A DNA stretch of 64,000 nucleotides, from NCBI RefSeq assembly GCF_000429445.1, contig NZ_AUBW01000008.1, positions 62,001-126,000 of the forward strand, written 5' to 3'. The notes beneath the pieces are model-generated. The model did no database searches, was not told where the DNA came from, and saw only the letters and a list, made by a program, of their open reading frames with translations. Source of the DNA: Algoriphagus terrigena DSM 22685. GTDB lineage: Bacteria; Bacteroidota; Bacteroidia; Cytophagales; Cyclobacteriaceae. The translations under genes and the position numbers were made by a program. Positions 53,601 to 61,626 of the stretch are shown one piece after another (the first letter of the stretch is position 1; each line of letters starts with the position of its first letter).

Positions 53601-53774
53601 CGAATGCTGAACAAATGGAAGATGCAGACGGCACGGGTGTTTGTAAGCACTTACAATCTGTTCGCTCTGGACAATGTACACCAGCTGGGCATTGATCCAG
53701 AAGTGGCTGAAGAAAACGGTCTCCAATATCCACAGAACAAGGTGGTCAACGTAGGCTTCAACATTTCCTTCTAA
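50622..53774 (+). CDS. SusC-like TonB-dependent outer-membrane transporter
   Basis: A 1050-residue SusC/RagA-family porin that imports oligosaccharides across the outer membrane with energy from TonB. The ATG at 50622 starts a clear signal peptide ending in LSAQT; the frame is open 18 codons upstream but that part is not signal-like. Next is a carboxypeptidase-regulatory-like domain (VIRGQVLEDSSGEPLPGVSI), the TonB-box region (EEVVVVGYG) and the plug, with the SusC hallmark around TILKDAAAAVYGSRAANGVV. The barrel ends in aromatic VVNVGFNISF. The SusD partner starts 10 nt downstream. Substrate is inferred to be xylan-derived from the enzymes in the operon. Confidence 0.96.
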   Translation: MKRLLLMTATLLLCMSWLSLSELSAQTSRVIRGQVLEDSSGEPLPGVSILERGTTNGTVTDLDGNFVLTLTSEEPILRLSFIGFKTQELVIEGDEDLKITMESDLGSLEEVVVVGYGERQKETITGAISNVTSRDIEKVPSATVSGALAGKMAGLSFRQPDGRPGAGAWLQIRNMGTPLFVIDGIQKDEGQFNNLAPTDIESITILKDAAAAVYGSRAANGVVVVKTKQGTRGENPTININGYYGWQNWSRFPEGVDAYEWMLGKADADINQFGSTNITAEELAKWNAGTEYGYRSFDWNDFIIQGNAPQSNFNASVSGGSEKTNYYISATRFDQKAVFSDEFEFSRTNIQSNVTTDITDKLTVGVQINGRIEERNNPGVPGGDDYWQPRFALFRNRPTERPYANDNPDYPANISNIETNWALLNYDRTGFYTNKWQVIQTNFNADYEILPGLNAKGMYSYYLADNMQNTFEYTYDVYGYNPETDEYFRSGGNDNPYRGRGQEKIMENVWQLSLNYDKTFNEKHHVSALFLNERIQRTRLYNFVHSVPTNNYLDIIKFADVDTYNDERQEEARIGYVGRVNYDYAGKYLLELAGRADASWKFSPDNRWGFFPSVSAGWRISEEGFMDNLTSRLNMDELKIRASYGQLGDDNINMGIPSNDSRFITPFDYMSGYIYGVSTVIVDGQNIPGSANTGQPVDNLSWFVSNMTDVGVDFSFASGKITGQADYFYRKRTGLRGVRNDVFLPLELGYGLTDENLNTDAHSGAELAVNWNGKAGDVVFRIGGNVSYARGKFLESYNPTFSSSWDQYRNSREDRYNSIFWGYETIGQFTSFEEINNYPVNVDGQGNKTLLPGDLIYKDVNNDGKIDSYDERPVGYQSGGQPIVNFGLNFNFAYKGFDLTADFSGGGMYSYNQNWEMRWPYQNGGNLLAAMYDDRYHREDILDINSPWVPGKNPPLRFNTGGHSNYNKNSTWWLTNVKYLRMRTLELGYTLPERMLNKWKMQTARVFVSTYNLFALDNVHQLGIDPEVAEENGLQYPQNKVVNVGFNISF

Positions 53775-53784
53775 CCAACCCAAA

Positions 53785-55662
53785 ATGATGACAATGAAAA
53801 AGTGGAAATTTATAGCGCTATGCTCGCTGATTGCATTTGTGGGCTGCGACAACGAACAGTTTTTGGACAGAGAGCCCACCGACATCCTCCAGGAGGAACA
53901 GGTTTGGGAGAATGAAGACCTGGTGTTTTCCGTCCTGGCAGATCTGTACAACAGACTGCCCGACTACCAAGGCGTGGAAAACTGGTGGGAGTACGCCAAT
54001 TTTGACGAGGCTTTTGCCAGCAATGCGGGAGACTACTGGCGCCACCAAAACCAGGAGTACAACTACGACAACTGGGGAATGTGGGACTATGGCCTGATCC
54101 GGGACATCAATCTTTTCATAGAAAAAAGCGAAGCGGCAACCGAACTATCGGCAGAAGCCAGGGAACGGTTTTTGGCAGAGGGGAAATTCCTCCGTGCCAT
54201 GGTGTACTTCGAGCATGTGAAGCGCATGGGCGGCGTGCCCCTGATCCTGGAGTCACTTGAATACGACTACAGCAACGACCCGACCTACTTGCAGCATCCC
54301 CGCGCTAAGGAGCACGAAGTCTATGACTACGTGATCACCGAGATGGAAAACATCAAAGGTGACCTGCCCGTGGGAGGTACACGATCCAGGGCGACGGCCG
54401 GTGCAGCGCTTGCTTTGAAAACCAGGGCGGCGCTCTATGCCGGATCCATTGCCAACTATGGTCAGACTACTCCCGAGGTGTCTTTGCCGGGCGGTGAGGT
54501 GGGTATTCCCGCGAGCATGGCCACGCAGTACTACACCACCGCCTTGGCGGCGGCAGAGGAATTGATCGGTATGGGAACTTATTCACTGTACAACAACGAC
54601 CCAGTTGCTTCGGAGAACTACACCAATATCTTCCTTAACAAGAACGCAAATCCAGAAGTGATCCTAGCCAAGGACTTCCTGGTGCAGGGACGTACGCACG
54701 GCTTCACCATCGATAATATCCCACGCTCGATCCGAGAGGAAAATACCTCGAGCGGGAAGATGAACCCCTCGCTCAACCTGGTACAGTCCTACGAATTATT
54801 GGACAATTCCTTCGCGCAGTTTGCGACCAAGGATGCGGACGGCAATCCTATCTACTACGACAACCCGATGGATATTTTCTCAGGCAGAGATCCAAGATTG
54901 CAAGGTACGGTGATCGTACCTGGCGCTAGCTTTAGAGGAAAGCAGGTGGACATCTGGGCCGGTTACAAGTTGGCAGACGGATCGGTGATCACTTCCGGCG
55001 AGTTGGGCGGACAGGCGGTGTTGCCGGGTGGCTCAGCTCCACAGCAGGTGGTGGGCTTTGACGGCCCGATCAACCAGATGGAATGGACAGCTCAAAACGG
55101 CTTTTACCTTCGGAAATATGTAGACACTGCCATAGGCTCCGGTCAGCGGGGCACGGGTTCTGCCGTATGGCTCGTCCGATTCAGATACGCCGAAGTGTTG
55201 CTCAACGCTGCCGAAGCTGCATTTGAGCTGGGCGACATGGCAAAGGCTGCGGAGTACATGAATCTGGTGAGGAGACGTGCAGGATTTCCAACCGACCTGA
55301 GTGCCGGAGAGATCACTTTTGAGCGGATCATCCATGAAAGAAGAGTCGAGCTTTCCTTCGAAAATCACATTCTCTGGGACTACAAGCGCTGGAGAATCGC
55401 CCACAAAGTCTGGAACGGCGTCAGCACAGACCTGACCAATGATCCAGGCGATGCTTTGGCTGTCAGCACGCGGGTTTTCGGACTGAGGCCTTATAAATAT
55501 TACGAGCCGGGCTCTCCCAATCATGGGAAGTGGCTCTTTGAGGAGTTTGTCCCGGCACCGGTATTTAATGCGCATAGATTCCGGATGGGCAACTACTATT
55601 CCTACATCGGGGACAATGTGCGCAACAACAATCCACTGATTGTCAGAAACCCTAACCAATAA
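53785..55662 (+). CDS. SusD/RagB-family nutrient-binding lipoprotein
   Basis: A 625-residue surface lipoprotein that forms the lid over SusC and captures oligosaccharides. The signal ends in the lipobox FVGC (Cys21 from the first ATG), followed by DNEQFLDREPTD, typical of SusD. The TPR-like helical fold has the family's features RFLAEGKFLRAMVYFEHVKR and, near the end, RIIHERRVELSFENHILWDY with the conserved RR-x-E-L motif. Three ATGs (53785, 53788, 53794) could start the gene; all give the same lipobox. It follows susC by 10 nt and precedes the DUF3823 gene by 12 nt, so translation is probably linked. Confidence 0.95.
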   Translation: MMTMKKWKFIALCSLIAFVGCDNEQFLDREPTDILQEEQVWENEDLVFSVLADLYNRLPDYQGVENWWEYANFDEAFASNAGDYWRHQNQEYNYDNWGMWDYGLIRDINLFIEKSEAATELSAEARERFLAEGKFLRAMVYFEHVKRMGGVPLILESLEYDYSNDPTYLQHPRAKEHEVYDYVITEMENIKGDLPVGGTRSRATAGAALALKTRAALYAGSIANYGQTTPEVSLPGGEVGIPASMATQYYTTALAAAEELIGMGTYSLYNNDPVASENYTNIFLNKNANPEVILAKDFLVQGRTHGFTIDNIPRSIREENTSSGKMNPSLNLVQSYELLDNSFAQFATKDADGNPIYYDNPMDIFSGRDPRLQGTVIVPGASFRGKQVDIWAGYKLADGSVITSGELGGQAVLPGGSAPQQVVGFDGPINQMEWTAQNGFYLRKYVDTAIGSGQRGTGSAVWLVRFRYAEVLLNAAEAAFELGDMAKAAEYMNLVRRRAGFPTDLSAGEITFERIIHERRVELSFENHILWDYKRWRIAHKVWNGVSTDLTNDPGDALAVSTRVFGLRPYKYYEPGSPNHGKWLFEEFVPAPVFNAHRFRMGNYYSYIGDNVRNNNPLIVRNPNQ

Positions 55663-55674
55663 CCAAAACTAGAC

Positions 55675-56379
55675 ATGAAGGAAATCTTAAAAAATATAGC
55701 CGGGGTCATCGGACTGGGGGTGATTCTGACTTCTTGCAGCTATGATAACTACGAAGAGCCAAAGCTAACCTTGGAAGGAACCCTAGTATATCAGGGAGAG
55801 CCTATCGGGGTGAGTTACAATGATGTCTACATGGAGCTCTGGGAGCAGGGCTGGCAGCGATTGGGTAGCATCAGTGTCGCAGTGGATCAGGATGGCACAT
55901 TCTCGTCCCAGCTTTTTGCCGGAGAGTACAAGCTCATCATCCCGGGGAATCAGGGACCTTTTCGCAAGATCGCCAATCCGGAATCCGGTAATGACACGAT
56001 TCCGATTAACCTCAGCGGCAGTCAACTCATGGAGATTGAGGTACTGCCTTATTATATGATTCGCAGTCTCAACATCAGCGGCGGAAGTGACAAGGTGGAG
56101 GCGGCTTTTTCCCTGGAAAAAATCATCACCGATGTCAACGCCAAAGACATCCAAGAAGTCTTTCTCTATGTCAGCAAAACGAGCTTTGTCGATGGGCGGA
56201 CGAGTATCGCCAACACGCGAATCGGCGGTTCGGACTTGACGGATTTGAGCAATATCAGCCTGTCGGTCAATGTTCCGGCGAGAGTACCTACGCAGGACTA
56301 TGCCTTTGCCAGGATTGGTGTTCGAATCCAGGGTGTGGAGGATATGATCTTCTCTGACATCGTCAAGGTGGATTTGTAA
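55675..56379 (+). CDS. DUF3823 surface lipoprotein
   Basis: A 234-residue protein with lipobox LTSC (Cys near 22) followed by SYDNYEEPKLTLEGTLVYQG and DVYMELWEQGWQ, the typical DUF3823 start. The fold is two beta-sandwich units; the first resembles a carboxypeptidase-regulatory domain, the second an immunoglobulin-like one. Genes of this family nearly always follow susCD and are thought to be additional surface glycan-binding proteins, though no structure-based function is known to me. It lies 12 nt after susD and about 96 nt before the first GH43 gene. Confidence 0.85.
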   Translation: MKEILKNIAGVIGLGVILTSCSYDNYEEPKLTLEGTLVYQGEPIGVSYNDVYMELWEQGWQRLGSISVAVDQDGTFSSQLFAGEYKLIIPGNQGPFRKIANPESGNDTIPINLSGSQLMEIEVLPYYMIRSLNISGGSDKVEAAFSLEKIITDVNAKDIQEVFLYVSKTSFVDGRTSIANTRIGGSDLTDLSNISLSVNVPARVPTQDYAFARIGVRIQGVEDMIFSDIVKVDL

Positions 56380-56475
56380 TCATCCGAATTTCAGTGCAAG
56401 TTGGGGAGCCTGGATCTAAGGCAGTGGATCTGGGCGACCCGACTTTTTTTTATATTATTTTAGAAAAAAACAAAA

Positions 56476-57528
56476 ATGATCTCTGGACTTCTTATTCTGT
56501 TGCTATCACTCGGATATGGTGTTGACACAGTAGGTGATCGACAGATGGATGCAGATCCGTCGCATTTGGCGGACACGTTGACCTATCAAAATCCCGTCTT
56601 CGAACCAGTCTTGGCCGATCCAACGGTGATCCGGGTCGGAGACAGTTTCTATGCCTATGGCACGGAGGACAATTGGGGAGAAGAGGGCGGCTATCATCTG
56701 ATTTCGGTGCTGAAGTCACAAGATCTGGTGCAATGGGAATACCAACAAGACGCCATGACTACCAAGCCCAACTGGAAGGCGAAAGGCGGAATCTGGGCGC
56801 CGGACGTCACGCCGGTCGGCGACAAATATTGGATGTACTATTCCTTTTCCACTTGGGGAGACCCTAATCCCGGAATCGGTTTTGCGATCTCAGATTCTCC
56901 CGAAGGGCCATTTGCAGATCAGGGACCGGTTTTCTTCTCAGAAGAGATTGGGGTAAAGAATTCGATCGATCCCTTTTTTATTCAGGAAAAAGGCAAAAAC
57001 TACCTGATCTGGGGAAGTTTTCACGGGCTGTTTTTGACGGAGCTTTCTCCTGACGGAAAAAAGGCCGTCGGCACTAAGATCCAGCTCGCCGGCAATCAGC
57101 TCGAAGCAGCGTACATCTACCAAAAGGACGGATACTATTACCTCTTTGGCTCAGCTGGCACCTGCTGCGAAGGAGCCAAGAGCACCTATCGTGTGCTGGT
57201 CGGCAGATCCAAAAATCTAACAGGGCCATACGTGGACAGCAAGGGGAACGACCTCATGGACGGGAAATCGGGAGATTTGGTCTTGAAAGGAAACGGCGGA
57301 GCAACGGGTGTCGCGGGCCCGGGTCACAATGCTGAAATCGTCACGGACGACCGAGGCAAAGACTGGTTTCTATACCACGGCATGGATCTGGAAAATGCCA
57401 AACTCAAAAATGGAACTAACCGCCGCGCCTTGTATCTTGACCCCATCATTTGGATCGACGGCTGGCCAACTGTCCAAGACAAACAGCCTGAACTCGCACC
57501 ACAAGAGTCGCCAGTTTTTCACCCATAA
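56476..57528 (+). CDS. GH43-family hydrolase (arabinan/xylan side-chain type)
   Basis: A 350-residue exported GH43. A short signal (MISGLLILLLSLGYG) precedes the propeller. The catalytic base is in PVLADPTVIRVG, the second Asp in KNSIDPFFIQEKG, and the acid Glu in NQLEAAYIYQKDGYYYLF. The region GPGHNAEIVTDDRGKDWFLY, with a conserved His, is typical of the endo-arabinanase/arabinosidase branch. A CCE pair (SAGTCCEGAKSTY) also fits that branch. It may act on arabinose side chains of xylan or on arabinan. It is four nucleotides before the next GH43 gene. Confidence 0.87.
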   Translation: MISGLLILLLSLGYGVDTVGDRQMDADPSHLADTLTYQNPVFEPVLADPTVIRVGDSFYAYGTEDNWGEEGGYHLISVLKSQDLVQWEYQQDAMTTKPNWKAKGGIWAPDVTPVGDKYWMYYSFSTWGDPNPGIGFAISDSPEGPFADQGPVFFSEEIGVKNSIDPFFIQEKGKNYLIWGSFHGLFLTELSPDGKKAVGTKIQLAGNQLEAAYIYQKDGYYYLFGSAGTCCEGAKSTYRVLVGRSKNLTGPYVDSKGNDLMDGKSGDLVLKGNGGATGVAGPGHNAEIVTDDRGKDWFLYHGMDLENAKLKNGTNRRALYLDPIIWIDGWPTVQDKQPELAPQESPVFHP

Positions 57529-57531
57529 ATC

Positions 57532-59082
57532 ATGAATAAAAAAATTAGAATAATCCGCAGTTTCCTTCTCCTCTTCGTGCTCGCACTCGGGTTGCAGCAG
57601 GCTTTTGCTCAGGAGAATGTGCTTCCAAATCCTGTTTTGGCGGGAGACCGACCCGATCCGACGGTCGTGAAGATCGGCAAGTTTTATTATGCGTCTGCCA
57701 CTTCTAACGAATGGGCGCCGCTTTTTCCCATCTTCAAGTCAGCCGATCTGGAGAATTGGGAGCTGATTAATTATGTCTTTCCCGAAGGAGCTCCATCGTG
57801 GGCAAAAAACAACTTCTGGGCGCCGGAACTTGCCTATGACGAAAAGCAGGGAAAATTCTACTCGTACTACACCGCGCGCGACAAAGCCAGCAACCGCCTG
57901 AGTGTCGCCGTGGCAAGTGCCGATTCTCCCGATGGCAAGTTCACAGATCACGGCCCGCTTGTAGCGCAGGAACTTGGCTCGATCGATGCGTTTGAAACGC
58001 GGGATGAAAACGGCAAACTTTTCCTCCTGTGGAAAGAAGACGGAAACAGCCGCGGTCAAAAGACACCGATGTGGGCGCAGGAAATCAATGAAGACCGAAC
58101 CGAGCTAATCGGGGAAAAGCACGAACTGTTTCACAACGATCAGCCTTGGGAAGGAGGATTGGTGGAGGGCATCGCGATCTTCCGGAAAAACGGCTACTTC
58201 TACGCGACCTACTCCGCACGGGGCTGCTGCGAGATCGACTGCGACTACGTGACTGGCGTCGCGAGGAGCAAAACGCTTCTCGGCCCTTGGGAAAAGTTTG
58301 ATCAGAATCCCGTGATTAAGGACAACGAGAGCTGGAAATGTCCCGGTCACGGCACAGTCGTCGAGAAGGACGGCGAGCTTTGGCTGCTCAACCATGCCTA
58401 CAATACGACCGGCAGTGTCTATGTGGGACGTCAGGGCGTACTTCAGAAGGTTGAATGGACGGCAGATCAATGGCCAGTTTTTGCCAACAACGAAGGCTAT
58501 ACTCGGAGCATGGCGTCTTTGGAGTTTACCGATGATTTCAAAAAGCGCCTCGATCCCGTCTGGCAGTGGAGAGTGACACAGGACATCGAGTTCGAGACCG
58601 GGAAAAAGGGACTTTTTCTTCAGGCTTCTGAGGAAAATGAAAGCTTGGGAACGCTCCTAGTTCAAGGCACTAAAACCTTGGATTACCGGTACGAAGCGAC
58701 TGTCATTCCAAATCCGGATGCTGCTGCAGGACTGGCCGTGATCGGTGGGGCAAGCAACAAGTTTGGTGCTCCGGTGGCTGGAATGGGCATTTCCGTGAAA
58801 GGAAACGAGGTGACGCTTTGGGAAACGGTCGATCAGAAAACCAAGGTGATAGCCACTGAGACCCTTCCTCCGGGCAAAGAAATCCAGTTGATCTTGAGTA
58901 TGAAAGACGGCTATCTCATGACCACATCGATCTCGGTAGATGGAAAAGTAGTCCAAGTCGGCAAAGAGCAAGACGTCAAGCACCTAGTCCCGTGGGGCAT
59001 GGGCTTCCGCTTGGGATTGGTGTCAAAAGGCGATCCCTCGGCTGACGCCCATTTCAAATCAGTGCGAATCATTTACGAATAA
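57532..59082 (+). CDS. GH43-family hydrolase with C-terminal beta-sandwich
   Basis: A 516-residue exported enzyme. A signal peptide (MNKKIRIIRSFLLLFVLALG, then LQQAFAQ) is followed by GDRPDPTVVKIGKFYYASAT with the catalytic Asp, then NFWAPELAYDEKQGKFYSYY, GSIDAFETRDENGKLFLLW (second Asp) and GGLVEGIAIFRKNGYFYATY (catalytic Glu). Paired cysteines in ARGCCEIDCDYVTG may form disulfides. Residues from about 330 form a beta-sandwich as in two-domain beta-xylosidases (GH43_C2-like). A xylosidase or arabinofuranosidase on xylo-oligosaccharides is likely. The start follows the previous stop by 3 nt and the GH5-like gene comes 24 nt later. Confidence 0.88.
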   Translation: MNKKIRIIRSFLLLFVLALGLQQAFAQENVLPNPVLAGDRPDPTVVKIGKFYYASATSNEWAPLFPIFKSADLENWELINYVFPEGAPSWAKNNFWAPELAYDEKQGKFYSYYTARDKASNRLSVAVASADSPDGKFTDHGPLVAQELGSIDAFETRDENGKLFLLWKEDGNSRGQKTPMWAQEINEDRTELIGEKHELFHNDQPWEGGLVEGIAIFRKNGYFYATYSARGCCEIDCDYVTGVARSKTLLGPWEKFDQNPVIKDNESWKCPGHGTVVEKDGELWLLNHAYNTTGSVYVGRQGVLQKVEWTADQWPVFANNEGYTRSMASLEFTDDFKKRLDPVWQWRVTQDIEFETGKKGLFLQASEENESLGTLLVQGTKTLDYRYEATVIPNPDAAAGLAVIGGASNKFGAPVAGMGISVKGNEVTLWETVDQKTKVIATETLPPGKEIQLILSMKDGYLMTTSISVDGKVVQVGKEQDVKHLVPWGMGFRLGLVSKGDPSADAHFKSVRIIYE

Positions 59083-59106
59083 ATTCACCGAATTAAACCA
59101 CTCCTC

Positions 59107-60267
59107 ATGATCCATTCATCTTTTTTGAAAAGCTTGGCGATTCTCACAGCACTGGCTGCTGGAATTTTAACCCAAACTTTTGAATCCAATACTTATCCAC
59201 ATCAAAACGAAACTCCAAAAGCCGCAGAGAAATGGTCAGAGCAAAAGGCCAATGACTGGTATGATCAGCAGCCTTGGCTCGTTGGGGCCAATTTTACCCC
59301 AAGCAACGCCATCAACCAGCTGGAGATGTGGGACGCGACGACCTTTTCTCCAGAGCTGATTGACAAAGAGCTTGGTTGGGCAGCGGCGATCGGGATGAAT
59401 ACTATGCGTGTTTATTTGCATGATTTGTCCTACGAAAGTGACAAAAAAGGCTTTCTGGATCGAATGGATCAGTTTCTTACAATAGCTGAGAAAAACGGGA
59501 TCAAGCCCATGTTCGTGTTTTTCGACTCCTGCTGGGATCCTTTTGCGGAGGTCGGCGTGCAGCGCGCGCCCAAGCCGCATGTGCATAACTCGGGCTGGGT
59601 CCAAAGCCCCAATAACAAGGCTTTGGCAGACAAGGGCCAGCATGGACGATTGGAAGCCTATGTCAAAGCCGTGGTCAAGCGCTTTGCAAAAGACGACCGG
59701 ATCTTGGCTTGGGACATGTGGAATGAGCCCGACAACGATACCGGCAATGCGTACCGAAAAGTGGATTTACCCAACAAAGTCAGCTATGTCATTCCGCTGT
59801 TGAAAGAAGCGTTCGGATGGGCAAGGAGCCAAAATCCGACCCAACCCCTCACCTCGGGGGTTTGGGCTGGAAACTATGAAAGTGATGCGACGCTCAAGCC
59901 GATTGAGAAGATCCAACTTGAAGAGTCCGACATCATCACCTTTCATAACTACAGCAAGCCGGAGGATTTTCAGCAAATAATCAATCAGTTGAAGCGCTAC
60001 AATCGCCCGATTCTTTGCACCGAATACATGGCCAGACCTAATGGGAGCACGTTCGAGGGATTTTTACCCATCGCGAAAAAGGAGCGAGTTGGCATGTTCA
60101 ACTGGGGATTAGTTGACGGCAAAACCCAGACAAAATATGCTTGGGACAGCTGGGACAAAACCTACACGGCAGAGCCTGAGCTTTGGTTTCACGACGTGTT
60201 CCGGGTCGATGGGACGCCTTACAAGCAGAGCGAAACGGACTTTATCAAAGAGATAACGGCTAGGTAA
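59107..60267 (+). CDS. GH5-like clan A glycoside hydrolase
   Basis: A 386-residue protein with an N-terminal signal segment and a (beta/alpha)8 catalytic domain. The acid/base Glu is in AWDMWNEPDND and the nucleophile in ILCTEYMARPNG, with GANFTPSNAINQLEMWD near the N-terminus and SDIITFHNYSKPEDF between them, all typical of clan A (GH5 or a close relative). In databases such genes often carry the name 1,4-beta-xylanase, but the activity cannot be read from sequence. In the operon it would cut a backbone bond of the imported or surface-bound glycan. It lies between GH43 and aldose epimerase genes with short spacers. Confidence 0.82.
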   Translation: MIHSSFLKSLAILTALAAGILTQTFESNTYPHQNETPKAAEKWSEQKANDWYDQQPWLVGANFTPSNAINQLEMWDATTFSPELIDKELGWAAAIGMNTMRVYLHDLSYESDKKGFLDRMDQFLTIAEKNGIKPMFVFFDSCWDPFAEVGVQRAPKPHVHNSGWVQSPNNKALADKGQHGRLEAYVKAVVKRFAKDDRILAWDMWNEPDNDTGNAYRKVDLPNKVSYVIPLLKEAFGWARSQNPTQPLTSGVWAGNYESDATLKPIEKIQLEESDIITFHNYSKPEDFQQIINQLKRYNRPILCTEYMARPNGSTFEGFLPIAKKERVGMFNWGLVDGKTQTKYAWDSWDKTYTAEPELWFHDVFRVDGTPYKQSETDFIKEITAR

Positions 60268-60308
60268 TTGCTCTTCGTTTTGCTTATTTAATCCTAAAAT
60301 TCCAACCT

Positions 60309-61430
60309 ATGACCAAAAATATTCTTTCCGCAGTTGCCCTTTCGGCCGCCTTATTCGCTGGGGCATGTTCCCAGAAACCGGCCGAAACCAACGAACCTCT
60401 GATCACTCCTATGCAAAGTCCCTATCAACTCCTTTTCCTCAAAAACTCAAACGGTGTCAAGCTGCAAGTCACGACGCTCGGCGCCCGCGTGATGAATCTT
60501 TTCGTTCCTGACAAAAACGGAACGCTCGTCGATGTCGTCCTCGGCTTTGATACGCCGGAGGAATATTTGGGCTCGTCTGAGCCGTTTTTCGGGACGGCAA
60601 TCGGTAGATATGGCAACCGGATCGCAAAAGGGAAGTTTGAGTTGGATGGAAAAACCTATTCCCTTCCGATCAATAACGGGCAAAACACGCTGCACGGTGG
60701 ACCTGGCGGGTTTCACAATGTGAACTGGACAGTCGCAGAATCCGACGATTCGCACATTGTGTTTTACTACGTTTCCAAGGACGGAGAGGAAGGCTTTCCT
60801 GGAAATTTGACTGTGAAAATGACCTATTTCCTGACGGAGGAAAACGAATTTAAGATTACCTACGAGGCTGAAACCGATCAAGCGACGCCGGTCAACCTGA
60901 CGCACCATTCTTTTTTCAATCTGAATGGAGAAGGCATTGGCGATGTCCTCGATCACGAGCTTCAGCTGATGGCAAGCAAGTACACGCCAGTGGACAGCAC
61001 CTTGATTCCTTTTGGGACGAATGAGGCGGTGGCTGGTACACCGATGGATTTTACCAAGACCAAAGCGATCGGCAAGGATATCAGTCAATCTACCGAGCAG
61101 CTGACATTCGGTGGCGGATTTGACCACAACTGGGTGTTGGACAAAAAGAAACAGGGCGAGTTGGAGCTTGCCGCAAGCGTCTTTGCTCCGCAAACGGGCA
61201 TCGGAATGGAAGTCTGGACGACCGAGCCGGGGATTCAGTTTTATTCTGGGAATTTCCTGGATGGCTCGATCGAAGGAAAAGGCGGCAAGCCGTACAATTT
61301 CCGCGCGGCGCTATGTCTGGAAACTCAGCATTTTCCTGATTCGCCCAACCAACCGGCGTTTCCTTCTACAATCTTGAAGCCCGGAGAAAAGTACACTCAA
61401 ACCTGTATCTACAAATTTTCGACGAAGTAA
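60309..61430 (+). CDS. galM: Aldose 1-epimerase, exported
   Basis: A 373-residue mutarotase that equilibrates alpha and beta anomers of free sugars. A lipoprotein signal ends in AGAC (Cys20, ALFAGACSQKP), so the enzyme is tethered in the periplasm, unlike the cytosolic GalM of enterics. Active-site parts are present: IGRYGNRIAKGKF, NTLHGGPGGF (His), LTHHSFFNLNG (catalytic His) and CLETQHFPDSPNQP (catalytic Glu). As the last gene before a terminator it would help convert anomers released by the retaining and inverting enzymes of the locus before uptake. Confidence 0.93.
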   Translation: MTKNILSAVALSAALFAGACSQKPAETNEPLITPMQSPYQLLFLKNSNGVKLQVTTLGARVMNLFVPDKNGTLVDVVLGFDTPEEYLGSSEPFFGTAIGRYGNRIAKGKFELDGKTYSLPINNGQNTLHGGPGGFHNVNWTVAESDDSHIVFYYVSKDGEEGFPGNLTVKMTYFLTEENEFKITYEAETDQATPVNLTHHSFFNLNGEGIGDVLDHELQLMASKYTPVDSTLIPFGTNEAVAGTPMDFTKTKAIGKDISQSTEQLTFGGGFDHNWVLDKKKQGELELAASVFAPQTGIGMEVWTTEPGIQFYSGNFLDGSIEGKGGKPYNFRAALCLETQHFPDSPNQPAFPSTILKPGEKYTQTCIYKFSTK

Positions 61431-61477
61431 GATTTCTCAACGGGAGTCCGAGTTGATCAAAACGACACGTTCTAAGG

Positions 61478-61511
61478 CCTGCCAGATGTTAGAAATCTGG
61501 TAGGTTTTTTT
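61478..61511 (+). terminator. Terminator of the susC-galM operon
   Basis: CCTGCCAGAT and ATCTGGTAGG form a 10-bp stem (one G-T pair) around a 7-nt loop, followed by seven T. It separates the operon from the CE15 gene. Confidence 0.85.
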
Positions 61512-61579
61512 ACATATACGCTTCAGTAAACTGTGGATAACTGTTGCGATGGGGCGATTTTTCCATTGATCAAAGAGCA

Positions 61580-61612
61580 TTGGCTTTCTGATAGTCAAAT
61601 GATTATATTTTG
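61580..61612 (+). promoter_or_regulatory. Possible promoter of the CE15 gene
   Basis: TTG (61580-61582), 21 nt, then TATATTTTG (61604-61612), close to the phylum consensus with slightly wide spacing, 14 nt before the ATG. The terminator upstream makes a separate promoter necessary. Confidence 0.4.
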
Positions 61613-61626
61613 AGAAACCCAGAATT